A stretch of 34,272 bases of DNA, from assembly GCA_903845345.1 (NCBI GenBank), contig CAIMXF010000465.1, positions 1 to 34,272 on the forward strand, given 5' to 3'. Below the pieces are notes generated by a model that was not told the origin of the DNA, did not search any database, and was given only the letters and a program-made list of their open reading frames with translations. Positions 8,156 to 16,200 of the stretch are shown here, piece after piece. The DNA comes from an uncultured beta proteobacterium. Its GTDB lineage: Bacteria > Pseudomonadota > Gammaproteobacteria > Burkholderiales > Burkholderiaceae_C. The number at the start of each line of letters is the position of its first letter. Within the stretch, counting starts at the first letter, position 1. The position numbers and the translations under genes were made by a program.

Positions 8156-11100
8156 ATGGCCGCATTCGACTTCGAAGACACCGGCGTCCCGTCGCCGGGC
8201 GCCTCGCTCGACCCCACCGACTGGGTCGGGTTCCGGGCACAGGCGCATCGGATGCTCGACGACATCCTCGATTTCACGCGCGACACCCGCCAGCGCCCGG
8301 TCTGGACGCCCGCGCCGCAGCACGTGCGCGACGGCTTCCGCACGGCCCTGCCCCAGTCGCCGGCCGATCTCGGCAGCGTGCACGACGCGTTCATGCGCGA
8401 CATCCTGCCCTACACCGCCGGCAACACGCACCCGGGCTTCATGGGCTGGGTGCAAGGAGGCGGCACGCCGGTGGGCACCCTGGCCGAGATGCTGGCCGCC
8501 GGCCTCAACGCCAACCTCGGCGGACGCGACCAGATCCCGCTCGAGGTCGAGAAGCAGGTGCTGCACTGGATGCGCGAGCTGTTCGCATTCCCGGCCACGG
8601 CCAGCGGCCTGTTCGTGACCGGCACGTCGATGGCCAACCTGATGGCAATGCTGATCGCCCGCACCCGGGCGCTCGGCGCCGACGTGCGCCGCGACGGCCT
8701 GGCGGCGTCCGGGACGCGGCTGGTCGCCTACACCTCCGCCGGCGCGCACAACTGCATCGCGCAGGCGATGGATCTGTCGGGCCTCGGCAAGTCCGCGCTT
8801 CGCCTGGTGCCGATGAACGAGCGTTTCCAGATCGATCTTGGCGCTCTCGAAGCCTTGATCGCGCAGGATCGCGCGGCCGGCCTGAGCCCGTTCTTCATCG
8901 CCGGCACGGCCGGCACGGTAGACGTCGGCGCGATCGACGACCTTGCCGCGCTGGCCGCCATCGCGCAGCGCGAAGGGGTCTGGTTCCACGTCGACGGCGC
9001 ATTCGGCGCCCTGGGCATGCTCGCGCCCGCGCTGCGCCCGCTGCTGGCCGGCCTCGAGCAGGCCGACTCGATCGCGTTCGACTTCCACAAGTGGGGCCAG
9101 GTGCCTTACGACGCCGGCTTCCTGATCGTGCGCGACGGCCAGGCGCACCTCGACACTTTCGCCGCTCCCGCCGCCTACCTGCGCCGCGAGAGCCGCGGCC
9201 TGCAGGCCGGCTCGCCGTGGCCCTGCGACTTCGGGCCCGACCTGTCGCGCGGCTTCCGCGCGTTGAAGACCTGGTTCACGTTGAAGGTGCACGGCGCCGA
9301 GAAGATCGGCCGCGCGATCGAGCACAGCTGCGAGCTGGCCCGCCATCTCGAACGGCGCATCGCGGCGGAGCCGCGGCTCGAACTGCTGGCGCCGGTGGCG
9401 CTGAACATCGTCTGCTTCCGTTATCGCTGCGTCGATGCCGATGCCGTCAACGCGGACATCCTGATCGCGCTGCAGGAGTCCGGCCTGTGCGCGCCGTCGT
9501 CGACCACGCTGGGCGGCCGCTTCGCGATCCGCGCGGCCATCGTCAACCATCGCACGCGGCGCGAGGATGTCGATACGCTCGTGCGCGCGACGCTGCAGGT
9601 CGGCGACCGCCTCACCGGTGCGACGAAGGCCCTGCTGCCCGCGCACGCCGCCGAACGCGCGGCGCCCGTCCCGTTCGTGCTGTTGCCGACCGAGCAACTG
9701 CTGACGCAAGGCGGCGACGAGCGCCTGTCGCCGGTCGGGCCGGGACGCCTGAACAAGTACGGCTGCGCGCCGGTGCCCGACGTCGGGCTCGCGGCGTTCG
9801 GGTCGTCGACCGCCACCTCGATCTCCTCGACCGGCTTCGCCGCCGCCGACAGCCTGCGCAACGCGCTGCTCGCCGAGGCCGGCAGCGTCGACGCCGAGGT
9901 GCTGTATCGACGCGAATGCGATCGCATCCGCCACACCTTGAAGCGGCTGTGCGGCGTCGACGACCTGCCAGGCCTCGACGTGGCGCTGGCCGCGTCGGGC
10001 ACGGACCTGCACCTGATCGCGGCCGAGTGGGCCAGCGGCTGCAGCGCCAGGGCGCCGTTGGTCATCATGATGGAGGCCAGCGAGACCGGCAGCGGCGTCG
10101 CCGCGGCGCTCGGCGGCCGCCACTTCGGCGCAGCCTCGCCGCAAGGCGCGGTGCTGGTCGCCGGCGCGCGGGTCGACCAGCGCAACGCGCCCGAGGTCGT
10201 GCAGGTCGCCATCCGCCACGCCGACGGCACGCCGCGCGCGCTGGCCGAGGTGCACGCCGCGATCGAAGCGCAGGTCGTGCGCGCCGTCGCCGCCGACCGC
10301 CGCGTCATGCTGATCGCGCTGGACGTCTCCAAGACCGGCCTGCTGGTGCCGGGTCCGGCGTGGGTCGCGGGCCTGCGCAGGCGCTGGCCGCGCTTCCTCG
10401 ACGTGCTGGTCGACGCCTGCCAGTTCCGCCTGTCGCCGGCGTCGCTGCGCCGCTATCTCGATGCCGGCTGCCTCGTCGCGATGACCGGCTCCAAGTTCCT
10501 CACCGGCCCGACGTTCTGCGGTGCGCTGTTCATCCCGTCGAACTTGACCGCGCGCCTGCGCGATCGCCCGCTGCCGCCCGCGCTGAGCGCGTACTGCGCG
10601 CGCGCCGAGTGGCCGCACGGCTGGGCCGCCGCGACGCACCTGGACGACGCCACCAACTTCGGCCTGCTGCTGCGCTGGGAGGCCGCGCTGGCCGAGCTTC
10701 AGGCGTTCAGCCAGGTGCCGGCCGCGAAGGCGCGCGCGTTCGTCGAATCCTTCGCCGCGGCCGTGCGCCGCCATGTCGACGCCCACCCCGCGCTGCAGGC
10801 GCTGGCAGTCCATCCGCTGTCGCGCGGCGACGGCGGCGACGCGTCGTGGGACGCCGTCCCGACCATCTTCCCGTTCGTGCTGCATCGCCAGGCCAACGGC
10901 GCGCACGTGCCGCTGACCCGCGCCGAGACGCTGGACATCTATCGCCAGCTGGCCGACGACGCCAGCGGCCCGCGCTGCCAGCTGGGCCAGCCCGTGGCCT
11001 GCGGCAGCCGCGAAGGCGTACCGGTCAGCGCGCTGCGCCTGTGCCTCAGCGCGCGCCTGGTCGTCGAGGCCACGGCCGGCGACGGCGCCGCCGCGCCGCA

Positions 11101-11191
11101 GGTCATTGCCCGCGCCCTCGCCGCGCTGGACAAGCTCGCGCGCCTGATCGAACTCCGCCACCCCTCCTCCTCGAAGCTCCAACATGCCTAA
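8156..11191 (+). CDS. Two-domain PLP enzyme: group II decarboxylase fused to aminotransferase-like domain
   Basis: The 1011-residue protein is about twice the normal length. Residues 1 to about 490 form an aromatic-amino-acid/glutamate-type decarboxylase: substrate-entry segment NTHPGFMGWVQGGG, cofactor contacts (HVDGAFG) and the Schiff-base lysine Lys312 in DFHKWGQ. From about 500 a second fold-type-I domain follows. It has a phosphate-binding ASGTDLHLI segment, VDACQF with the pyridine-N aspartate, and Lys780 in TGSKFLTGPTFCGALF, similar to class V aminotransferases. Both domains keep their lysines, so both may be active. The stop codon overlaps the start of the TPR/ATP-grasp gene by 8 bp, indicating translational coupling. 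Likely reactions are amino-acid decarboxylation plus a second PLP step; substrates are unknown. The first domain is the surer assignment. Confidence 0.87.
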   Translation: MAAFDFEDTGVPSPGASLDPTDWVGFRAQAHRMLDDILDFTRDTRQRPVWTPAPQHVRDGFRTALPQSPADLGSVHDAFMRDILPYTAGNTHPGFMGWVQGGGTPVGTLAEMLAAGLNANLGGRDQIPLEVEKQVLHWMRELFAFPATASGLFVTGTSMANLMAMLIARTRALGADVRRDGLAASGTRLVAYTSAGAHNCIAQAMDLSGLGKSALRLVPMNERFQIDLGALEALIAQDRAAGLSPFFIAGTAGTVDVGAIDDLAALAAIAQREGVWFHVDGAFGALGMLAPALRPLLAGLEQADSIAFDFHKWGQVPYDAGFLIVRDGQAHLDTFAAPAAYLRRESRGLQAGSPWPCDFGPDLSRGFRALKTWFTLKVHGAEKIGRAIEHSCELARHLERRIAAEPRLELLAPVALNIVCFRYRCVDADAVNADILIALQESGLCAPSSTTLGGRFAIRAAIVNHRTRREDVDTLVRATLQVGDRLTGATKALLPAHAAERAAPVPFVLLPTEQLLTQGGDERLSPVGPGRLNKYGCAPVPDVGLAAFGSSTATSISSTGFAAADSLRNALLAEAGSVDAEVLYRRECDRIRHTLKRLCGVDDLPGLDVALAASGTDLHLIAAEWASGCSARAPLVIMMEASETGSGVAAALGGRHFGAASPQGAVLVAGARVDQRNAPEVVQVAIRHADGTPRALAEVHAAIEAQVVRAVAADRRVMLIALDVSKTGLLVPGPAWVAGLRRRWPRFLDVLVDACQFRLSPASLRRYLDAGCLVAMTGSKFLTGPTFCGALFIPSNLTARLRDRPLPPALSAYCARAEWPHGWAAATHLDDATNFGLLLRWEAALAELQAFSQVPAAKARAFVESFAAAVRRHVDAHPALQALAVHPLSRGDGGDASWDAVPTIFPFVLHRQANGAHVPLTRAETLDIYRQLADDASGPRCQLGQPVACGSREGVPVSALRLCLSARLVVEATAGDGAAAPQVIARALAALDKLARLIELRHPSSSKLQHA

Positions 11192-13013
11192 GACCGCCGC
11201 TCCTCCGGCCGCGCGCAAGCCGGCGTCGCCCCTGCTGGCCGCCGACGAGATCATGACGCTCGCCAACGAGGGCCGCTGGGACGTGCTCGAGTCGCGCTCG
11301 CGCGCCCTCGCGATGCGCCAGCCCGGTCACGCGCTCGGCTGGAAGGCGCTCGGCACGGCGCTGATGCAGCAAGGCAAGTTCGCCGACGCGGCCGCGGCCC
11401 TGACGCGTCTGGTCAGGATCGTTCCGAGCGACATCGGCGGCCACAACAACCTGGCGCTCGCGCTGGCCGCGACCGGCAAGCCGGCGGAGGCCGAGGCGAG
11501 CTACCGGCGTGCGATCAGGATCAATCCGCAGTACGCCGGCGCGCACCAGAACCTTGGCGGGCTGCTGTCGCGCCTGGGTCGCTTCGACGAGGCGCTCGCG
11601 CACCAGCGCCAGGCGCTGGCGATCGAGCCGCAGCGCGCCGAGGCGCACCTGCTGGTCGCGCAGGCCCTGCGCGAGCTGGGTCAGCTGCGCGAGGCCGAGG
11701 CCGCCTATCGCCGCGCCATCGAGCTGCAGCCGGACCATGTCGACGCGCACATCCACCTGGGGCTGGCGCTGGCCGACCTGGCCGACTTCGAGCCCGCGCT
11801 CGTCCACCTGCGCCGCGCGGTCGCGCTGCGTCCCGACAGCCACGCCGCGCAGCTGCGCCTGGGCTCGCTGCTCAGCAAGCTGGGCCGCGACGAGTTCGAG
11901 ATGCGCCAGTGCCTGCAGCGCTGCATCGACCTCGAGCCGGACAACGCCGACGGCTGGATCGCCCTCGGCAACGAATTCCTGCGCACCAAGGAGCACGAAC
12001 GCGCGCGGCAGATGTTCGCGGCCGCGCAGGACCTGCGCCCGCTCCTGCACAAGCCGGCCGCCAAGGAGACGCCCGACTTCACCGTGCTGATGCTCGATAC
12101 CGCCGGCGCCGGCTGCACGCCGGTCGACTACCTCGGCGGCAAGGCCGTCTACGACCGCAACTTCTACTGCGTGATGGCCCACGCGAGCCCGCACGTCGAG
12201 CTGCTGAAGACCAGCGGCGCGGTGGTGTTCAACATGATCGGCGACGCCGACAACGGCGCGGCCGTGCTGCCGTTCGCCGTCGACCTGGCCGACCGCCTGG
12301 GCCTGCCCGTCGTCAACCACCCGCGCAACGTGCTGGGCACGAGCCGCGAGGCGATGGCCGCGCGCCTGGCCGGCACGCCCGGCGCGCGCATCCCGAAGAC
12401 GCTGCGGCTGTCCGCCCAGGCGCTCGCGCAGGCCGCCACCAGCGGCGTGCTGGACGGTCTCGCACTGCCGCTGCTGGTGCGCACGGCCGGCACGCACGGC
12501 GGCGACGCGTTCGAGAAGGTCGACACCCTCGAGCCGATCGCCGCGTTCGTCGCGCAGCATCCCGGCTCGGACTTCTACGTCACCGAATACGTCGACTACC
12601 GATCGGCCGACGGCTGGTTCCGCAAGTACCGCTTCATCTGCATCGACGGGCAACTGCTGCCCTACCACCTCGCGATCCACGGCGGGTGGATGGTGCACCA
12701 CTTCCGCACCGACATGGCCAACCAGCTGTGGATGCAGCAGGAGGAAGAGGCCTTCCTCGCGCGTCCGCACGAAGCCTTCGACGAGGCGCAGCAGCGCGCC
12801 GTGCTGGCGATGGCCGCGGCGACCGGGCTGGACTACTGCGGCGTCGACATCGGCGTGTGCCCCGACGGCGACGTCGTCTTCTTCGAGAGCAACGCCACGA
12901 TGCTCGTGCACGACGAGAAGGACGGCCCCTTCGTGTTCAAGAACCCGTACGTCGCCCGCATCAAGGTGGCCTTCGACGCGATGATCGCGCGCAAGGCCGG
13001 CCGGGCCGCCTGA
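11184..13013 (+). CDS. TPR-repeat protein with C-terminal ATP-grasp-like ligase domain
   Basis: The 609-residue product has a Pro/Ala-rich N-terminus and then about seven TPRs (residues 25-280; for example AEASYRRAIRINPQYAGAHQNLGGLL). Residues about 295-605 look like an ATP-grasp ligase of the RimK/glutathione-synthetase type. Features are a pre-ATP-grasp part with VVNHPRNVLGTS, a lysine-poor central part LLVRTAGTHGGDAF, and a metal/ATP segment CGVDIGVCPDGDVVFFESNATM. Such enzymes join a carboxylate to an amine through an acyl phosphate. The ATG at 11184 lies inside the end of the double-PLP gene, so the two are co-translated. Its partner gene could supply an amine substrate. It ends 3 bp from the convergent GH30 gene. 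The ATP-grasp call rests on motifs only. Confidence 0.8.
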   Translation: MPKTAAPPAARKPASPLLAADEIMTLANEGRWDVLESRSRALAMRQPGHALGWKALGTALMQQGKFADAAAALTRLVRIVPSDIGGHNNLALALAATGKPAEAEASYRRAIRINPQYAGAHQNLGGLLSRLGRFDEALAHQRQALAIEPQRAEAHLLVAQALRELGQLREAEAAYRRAIELQPDHVDAHIHLGLALADLADFEPALVHLRRAVALRPDSHAAQLRLGSLLSKLGRDEFEMRQCLQRCIDLEPDNADGWIALGNEFLRTKEHERARQMFAAAQDLRPLLHKPAAKETPDFTVLMLDTAGAGCTPVDYLGGKAVYDRNFYCVMAHASPHVELLKTSGAVVFNMIGDADNGAAVLPFAVDLADRLGLPVVNHPRNVLGTSREAMAARLAGTPGARIPKTLRLSAQALAQAATSGVLDGLALPLLVRTAGTHGGDAFEKVDTLEPIAAFVAQHPGSDFYVTEYVDYRSADGWFRKYRFICIDGQLLPYHLAIHGGWMVHHFRTDMANQLWMQQEEEAFLARPHEAFDEAQQRAVLAMAAATGLDYCGVDIGVCPDGDVVFFESNATMLVHDEKDGPFVFKNPYVARIKVAFDAMIARKAGRAA

Positions 13014-13016
13014 CGC

Positions 13017-14444
13017 TCAGCGCACGACCAGCGTCTGGATCGCGTGCGCGGGGATCGCGACGCGCGCCTCGTCGTTCCCGACGAAGAAGCGGTAGTCGAT
13101 GGGCTTGTCGGTCGCGTTCATCACCATGGTGGCCAGCGAGCCGTCCGCGTTTGCGAACGACGTCGTCGCGAGGCTGCTGCGGCTGCTCGTGGCCTCCACG
13201 CGATGCGCGCCCGGGCGGATGAACTTCGAGAAGTGGCCCAGGTACCAGAAGCTGGGCGTGAACGTGAGCGCGCCGGTGCGCGTGTCCGCGTGCACGGGCG
13301 CGAAGCAGAAGTTGCCGACGTGGTTCGGGCCGCCCGTCTCGTCGAGCAGGATGTTCCAGTCGGTCCAGCCTTCGGCGCCGTTGTTGAAGTCGTTGATCAG
13401 CGCGGTGCCGTAGCGCTCGGCGTTGGCCACCGAATGCAGACGCGCGGGATCGAAGCCTTCGACGGTGGCCTCGGTCAGCAGCAGGTGCTTGTCGGGCCAG
13501 GCGCGATGCACGGCGGCGACGTTGGCGAACATCGGCGCGCCGCCGGCCCAGGTCTCGTACCAGTGGAAGCCCATGCCCCAGGCGTACCTCGATGCCTCGG
13601 GATCCCCGAAGATCACGCGCGCCCGCTGCGTCATCAGGTCGCGGTTGTGGTCCCACACGATGATCCTGCGGTCGCCCAGCCCGGCCTGAGCCATCGCCGG
13701 GCCGAGGTGGTCCCTGAGGAAGTCGCGCTCGTCCTCGGCGCTGAAGATCATCGACTCCCAGCGCTGCGTGGCCATCGGCTCGTTCTGGATGGTGATGCCC
13801 CAGACCGGGATGCCTTCCTGCTCGTAGGCGCGGATGAAGCGCGTGAAGTAGCGCGCCCAGGCGTCGGCGAATTCGGGCCTGAGCCGGCCGCCCTGCAGCA
13901 TGCTGGCGTTGGTCTTCATGAACGCCGGCGCGCTCCATGGACTCGCGAACAGCGTCAGGTGGCCGCCGGCCGCAGCGATGGCGCGCTTGATCAGCGGGAT
14001 GCGGAATTGGCGATCGTGCGCGACGGAGAAGGTGGTTAGATCCGCGTCGCCCTCGGCGATGTAGGTGTAGCTGGCGCTGCTGAAGTCGGAGCTGTGGATC
14101 GTGGTGCGCGCCAGCGAGTAGCCGATGCCGTCGCGGCTGTCGTAGTACGCGCGCAGCAGCCGCTCCTGTTCATGCGGTGCCAGCTTGGCGAAGACTTCGG
14201 CGCTGGCGTCGGTGATGGCGCCGCCGATGCCCAGGAATGGCTGATAGGTCTTGCCCGGGTCGACGAACACCGAGACCTCGCTCTCGGGCGGCTGCTTGCC
14301 GGGCGCGAGCGTCGCGGTGCCGGTGAGGGCGAGGCGCTCCGGGCCGCCGGGCACCGTGGTGTGGATCTCCAGCGCCGCGCCGGTGGCGGACGCCTGCGCG
14401 AGGCCGATCGCGGCGGCGACAGCGGCGGGAATGACGGGGTGCAT
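13017..14444 (-). CDS. Glycoside hydrolase family 30 (glucosylceramidase-like)
   Basis: The 475-residue product has a signal peptide (about 1-22, ending near ASATGA). A GH30 (beta/alpha)8 barrel with a beta side domain follows. The predicted acid/base is Glu222 in TIQNEPM and the nucleophile Glu325 in LLLTEATVEGF. Family segments FLGIGGAITDASAE and YGTALINDFNNGAEGWTDWN are clear. GH30 enzymes hydrolyse beta-glucosides, beta-1,6-glucans, xylans or glucosylceramide; the subfamily cannot be set by eye. The product is likely exported. The ATG at 14444 follows a GGAG Shine-Dalgarno. A LacI-type dyad lies 86 bp upstream, suggesting sugar-responsive control; no LacI regulator is in the window. Confidence 0.92.
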   Translation of the reverse strand: MHPVIPAAVAAAIGLAQASATGAALEIHTTVPGGPERLALTGTATLAPGKQPPESEVSVFVDPGKTYQPFLGIGGAITDASAEVFAKLAPHEQERLLRAYYDSRDGIGYSLARTTIHSSDFSSASYTYIAEGDADLTTFSVAHDRQFRIPLIKRAIAAAGGHLTLFASPWSAPAFMKTNASMLQGGRLRPEFADAWARYFTRFIRAYEQEGIPVWGITIQNEPMATQRWESMIFSAEDERDFLRDHLGPAMAQAGLGDRRIIVWDHNRDLMTQRARVIFGDPEASRYAWGMGFHWYETWAGGAPMFANVAAVHRAWPDKHLLLTEATVEGFDPARLHSVANAERYGTALINDFNNGAEGWTDWNILLDETGGPNHVGNFCFAPVHADTRTGALTFTPSFWYLGHFSKFIRPGAHRVEATSSRSSLATTSFANADGSLATMVMNATDKPIDYRFFVGNDEARVAIPAHAIQTLVVR

Positions 14445-14529
14445 GGCGTCTCCGAGGCGGCAAGGACGTCCCGGATCGCGCCGGCCTGGGGGGCTCGCCG
14501 TCGTCGGGATGCGGGATGTTACCGCTCAT

Positions 14530-14545
14530 TTGAAAGCGGTTTCAA
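14530..14545. promoter_or_regulatory. LacI-family-type operator upstream of GH30
   Basis: TTGAAAGCGGTTTCAA has perfect 6-bp arms (TTGAAA/TTTCAA) around a GC-rich centre, the usual form of LacI/GalR-family operators for carbohydrate genes. It lies 86 bp upstream of the GH30 start codon in non-coding DNA. Confidence 0.6.
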
Positions 14546-14616
14546 GGCACCTGTGCGGCCATGGCGCCCGCACCTCCCCGCGAGCCGGACTCAGCGTGTC
14601 CCCCGCAACTCCGCGA

Positions 14617-14802
14617 ACGCCTGGGCCGATGGCCAGGGCGACGTCGACGCCTTCGGAGACCAGATCCTGCCGCCGGTCGTCGATCAGCCGTTCGATCTGC
14701 AGCATCGGATGCCGATGTGCGAACCGGGGCAGCGCCCGAATGTCGGCGCGCAGCGCCAACGACGACGCGAGCCCGACACGCAGAACGCCGGTGCCGCGTG
14801 CC
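14617..14802 (-). pseudogene. Remnant of a LysR-family regulator (effector domain only)
   Basis: On the minus strand, one frame downstream of a TGA reads about 60 residues matching the start of a LysR substrate-binding domain: GTGVLRVGLASSLALRADI, then FAHRHPMLQIERLIDDRR and QDLVSEGVDVALAIGP. No start codon or intact helix-turn-helix precedes it. The similarity stops after AIGP, where the domain should continue for about 100 residues. It is a truncated, untranslated remnant. It occupies much of the 619-bp gap 14445-15063, which otherwise holds only the LacI-type operator and the bufferin promoter region. Confidence 0.75.
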
Positions 14803-14985
14803 TCGTGTCACATGCCGCATGCATCGCCGTTCGAGTGGTACGAGGACCTCGCCGACCCGAAGGGCCGGCGGGTGCCGACGACCTCGGCGCACGTCGCAGC
14901 ATCGTGCTGATCGACGCCCCGGCCCGGGTGATGTCCTTGGTCAGGAACCGGCTCGCGCACTGAATGAAAAGTTTTTCGGCGTGGC

Positions 14986-15010
14986 GTAAGGATTCGCGAA
15001 GCCGGGCGAC
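14986..15010 (+). promoter_or_regulatory. Possible ECF-type promoter of the bufferin operon
   Basis: GTAAGG (14986-14991) is followed after 15 bp by CGAC (15007-15010), 53 bp before the bufA start. This spacing and the GTAA/CGAC elements are like ECF-sigma promoters, and a palindrome GAAAAGTTTTTC (14966-14977) lies just upstream. Bufferin operons are known to be under ECF sigma factors in some species. No ECF gene is in the window, so this is tentative. Confidence 0.35.
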
Positions 15011-15063
15011 TGACGGAAGTGCCGCACATCGGCGCGCTTCATCAACCGTCAAGGAGTCTCCAA

Positions 15064-15333
15064 ATGGACAAGCAACTCTTCATCCGTACCGCCCTCGCCT
15101 CCGTCCTCGCCATCGGCGCGATCGCGGCCCACGCCGGTCCGGTCGCCGCCGACGCATCCAAAGAAAAGTGCTTCGGCATCGCCAAGGCCGGCGCCAACGA
15201 CTGCGCCAGCGCCACCGGCTCGCACTCGTGCGCCGGCACCGCCACCAAGGACAACGACAAGGGCGACTGGAAGTACGTCGACAAGGGCACCTGCGACAAG
15301 ATGGGCGGCTCGACGATGGCTCCGAAGAAGTAA
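15064..15333 (+). CDS. bufA: Bufferin precursor peptide (DUF2282, BufA-like)
   Basis: The 89-residue product has a Sec signal peptide (1-24, ending AHA). A short mature part carries four cysteines at 36, 47, 56 and 77 in [17 protein letters not shown] and KGTCDKMGG, the DUF2282 signature. Such peptides are precursors whose cysteines are modified by the DUF692 enzyme encoded next, giving copper-binding bufferins exported to the periplasm. An upstream in-frame ATG exists at 15019. The ATG at 15064 is chosen because an AAGGAG Shine-Dalgarno (15051-15056) stands 7 bp before it and the signal peptide starts there. It is first in a tight four-gene operon. Confidence 0.9.
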   Translation: MDKQLFIRTALASVLAIGAIAAHAGPVAADASKEKCFGIAKAGANDCASATGSHSCAGTATKDNDKGDWKYVDKGTCDKMGGSTMAPKK

Positions 15334-15363
15334 TCTTCCACCCTTTGCAGCGAAGGCCCGGTC

Positions 15364-16200
15364 ATGAATGACGCGAACCAGACCGTCTCCGGCACCGGGA
15401 TCGGCCTTCGCCAGCCGCACTATCGCGAAGTCTTCGAGCGACTGCCGGAGCTGGCATTCCTCGAAGTGCACAGCGAGAACTTCTTCCTCGAAGGCGGTGC
15501 GGCGATGCATGCCCTCGAGCGCGCGCGCGCCGCGTACCCGGTCAGCCTGCACGGCGTCGGGCTGTCGCTGGGCTCGGCCGATGCAGTGGCCGGCGCGCAT
15601 CTGGCCAAGCTGAAGCGGCTGGTCGATCGCGTCGAGCCGGCGCTGGTGTCCGAGCACCTGTGCTGGGGCGGCGTCGGCGGCGTGCACTTCAACGACCTGC
15701 TGCCGCTGCCTCGAACCGACGCGACGCTGGCCTTGCTGGCCGATCGGATCGACCACGTGCAGTCCACGCTGAAGCGGCGCATCCTGGTCGAGAACCTGTC
15801 GGCCTACGTCGATTGCCGCGACAGCCAGATGACCGAGACGGCCTTCCTCGCGGCGCTCGCGCGCCGCACGGGTTGCGGCCTGCTGCTGGACGTCAACAAC
15901 CTCTACGTCAACGCGATCAACTTCGCCTTCGACCCGCTCGCCTGCCTGGCCGAACTCGATGCGGCCAGCATCGGCCAGATCCATCTCGCCGGCCACTCCG
16001 TGGTCGACGACTGCCTGATCGACACCCACGGCTCGCTCGTGTGCGACCCGGTGTGGTCGCTGTACGAAGCGGCCTGCCGCCGCTTCGGGCCCAAGCCGAC
16101 GCTGATCGAGTGGGACACCGACCTGCCCGCGCTCGACGTGCTCCTGCAGCAGGCCGCGCAGGCGACCGGCATCGCGCATCGCGAGGCCGCTCATGCCTGA
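15364..16200 (+). CDS. bufB: DUF692 multinuclear non-heme iron oxidase (MNIO, BufB-like)
   Basis: The 278-residue TIM-barrel protein belongs to DUF692. Expected metal-ligand segments are present in order: EVHSENFF, SLHGVGLSLGS, SEHLCW, ENLSAYV, LLLDVNNLYVNA, IHLAGH, DTHGSLV and LIEWDTDLP. MNIO enzymes use an iron cluster to modify cysteines of RiPP precursors, in bufferins forming thiooxazole-type heterocycles. The substrate is most likely the precursor encoded 30 bp upstream. The ATG at 15364 follows a GAAGG. It overlaps the DUF2063 partner gene by 8 bp. Confidence 0.92.
   Translation: MNDANQTVSGTGIGLRQPHYREVFERLPELAFLEVHSENFFLEGGAAMHALERARAAYPVSLHGVGLSLGSADAVAGAHLAKLKRLVDRVEPALVSEHLCWGGVGGVHFNDLLPLPRTDATLALLADRIDHVQSTLKRRILVENLSAYVDCRDSQMTETAFLAALARRTGCGLLLDVNNLYVNAINFAFDPLACLAELDAASIGQIHLAGHSVVDDCLIDTHGSLVCDPVWSLYEAACRRFGPKPTLIEWDTDLPALDVLLQQAAQATGIAHREAAHA

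Noticed and set aside
7979-11266. Minus-strand open frame extending the sulfotransferase to over 1600 residues across the double-PLP gene
   Set aside because: It is Arg/Ala/Gly/Gln-rich low-complexity translation antisense to a gene with clear catalytic motifs; sulfotransferase similarity begins at ATG 7978.
14888-14974. Possible LysR helix-turn-helix remnant ([19 protein letters not shown] on the minus strand)
   Set aside because: It resembles the R-L-F...L-T-x-A-G pattern only with extra residues; too weak to add to the clear effector-domain remnant.
15019-15063. Upstream ATG extending the bufferin precursor by 15 residues
   Set aside because: The extension spoils the signal peptide and has no Shine-Dalgarno, whereas ATG 15064 has AAGGAG at ideal spacing.
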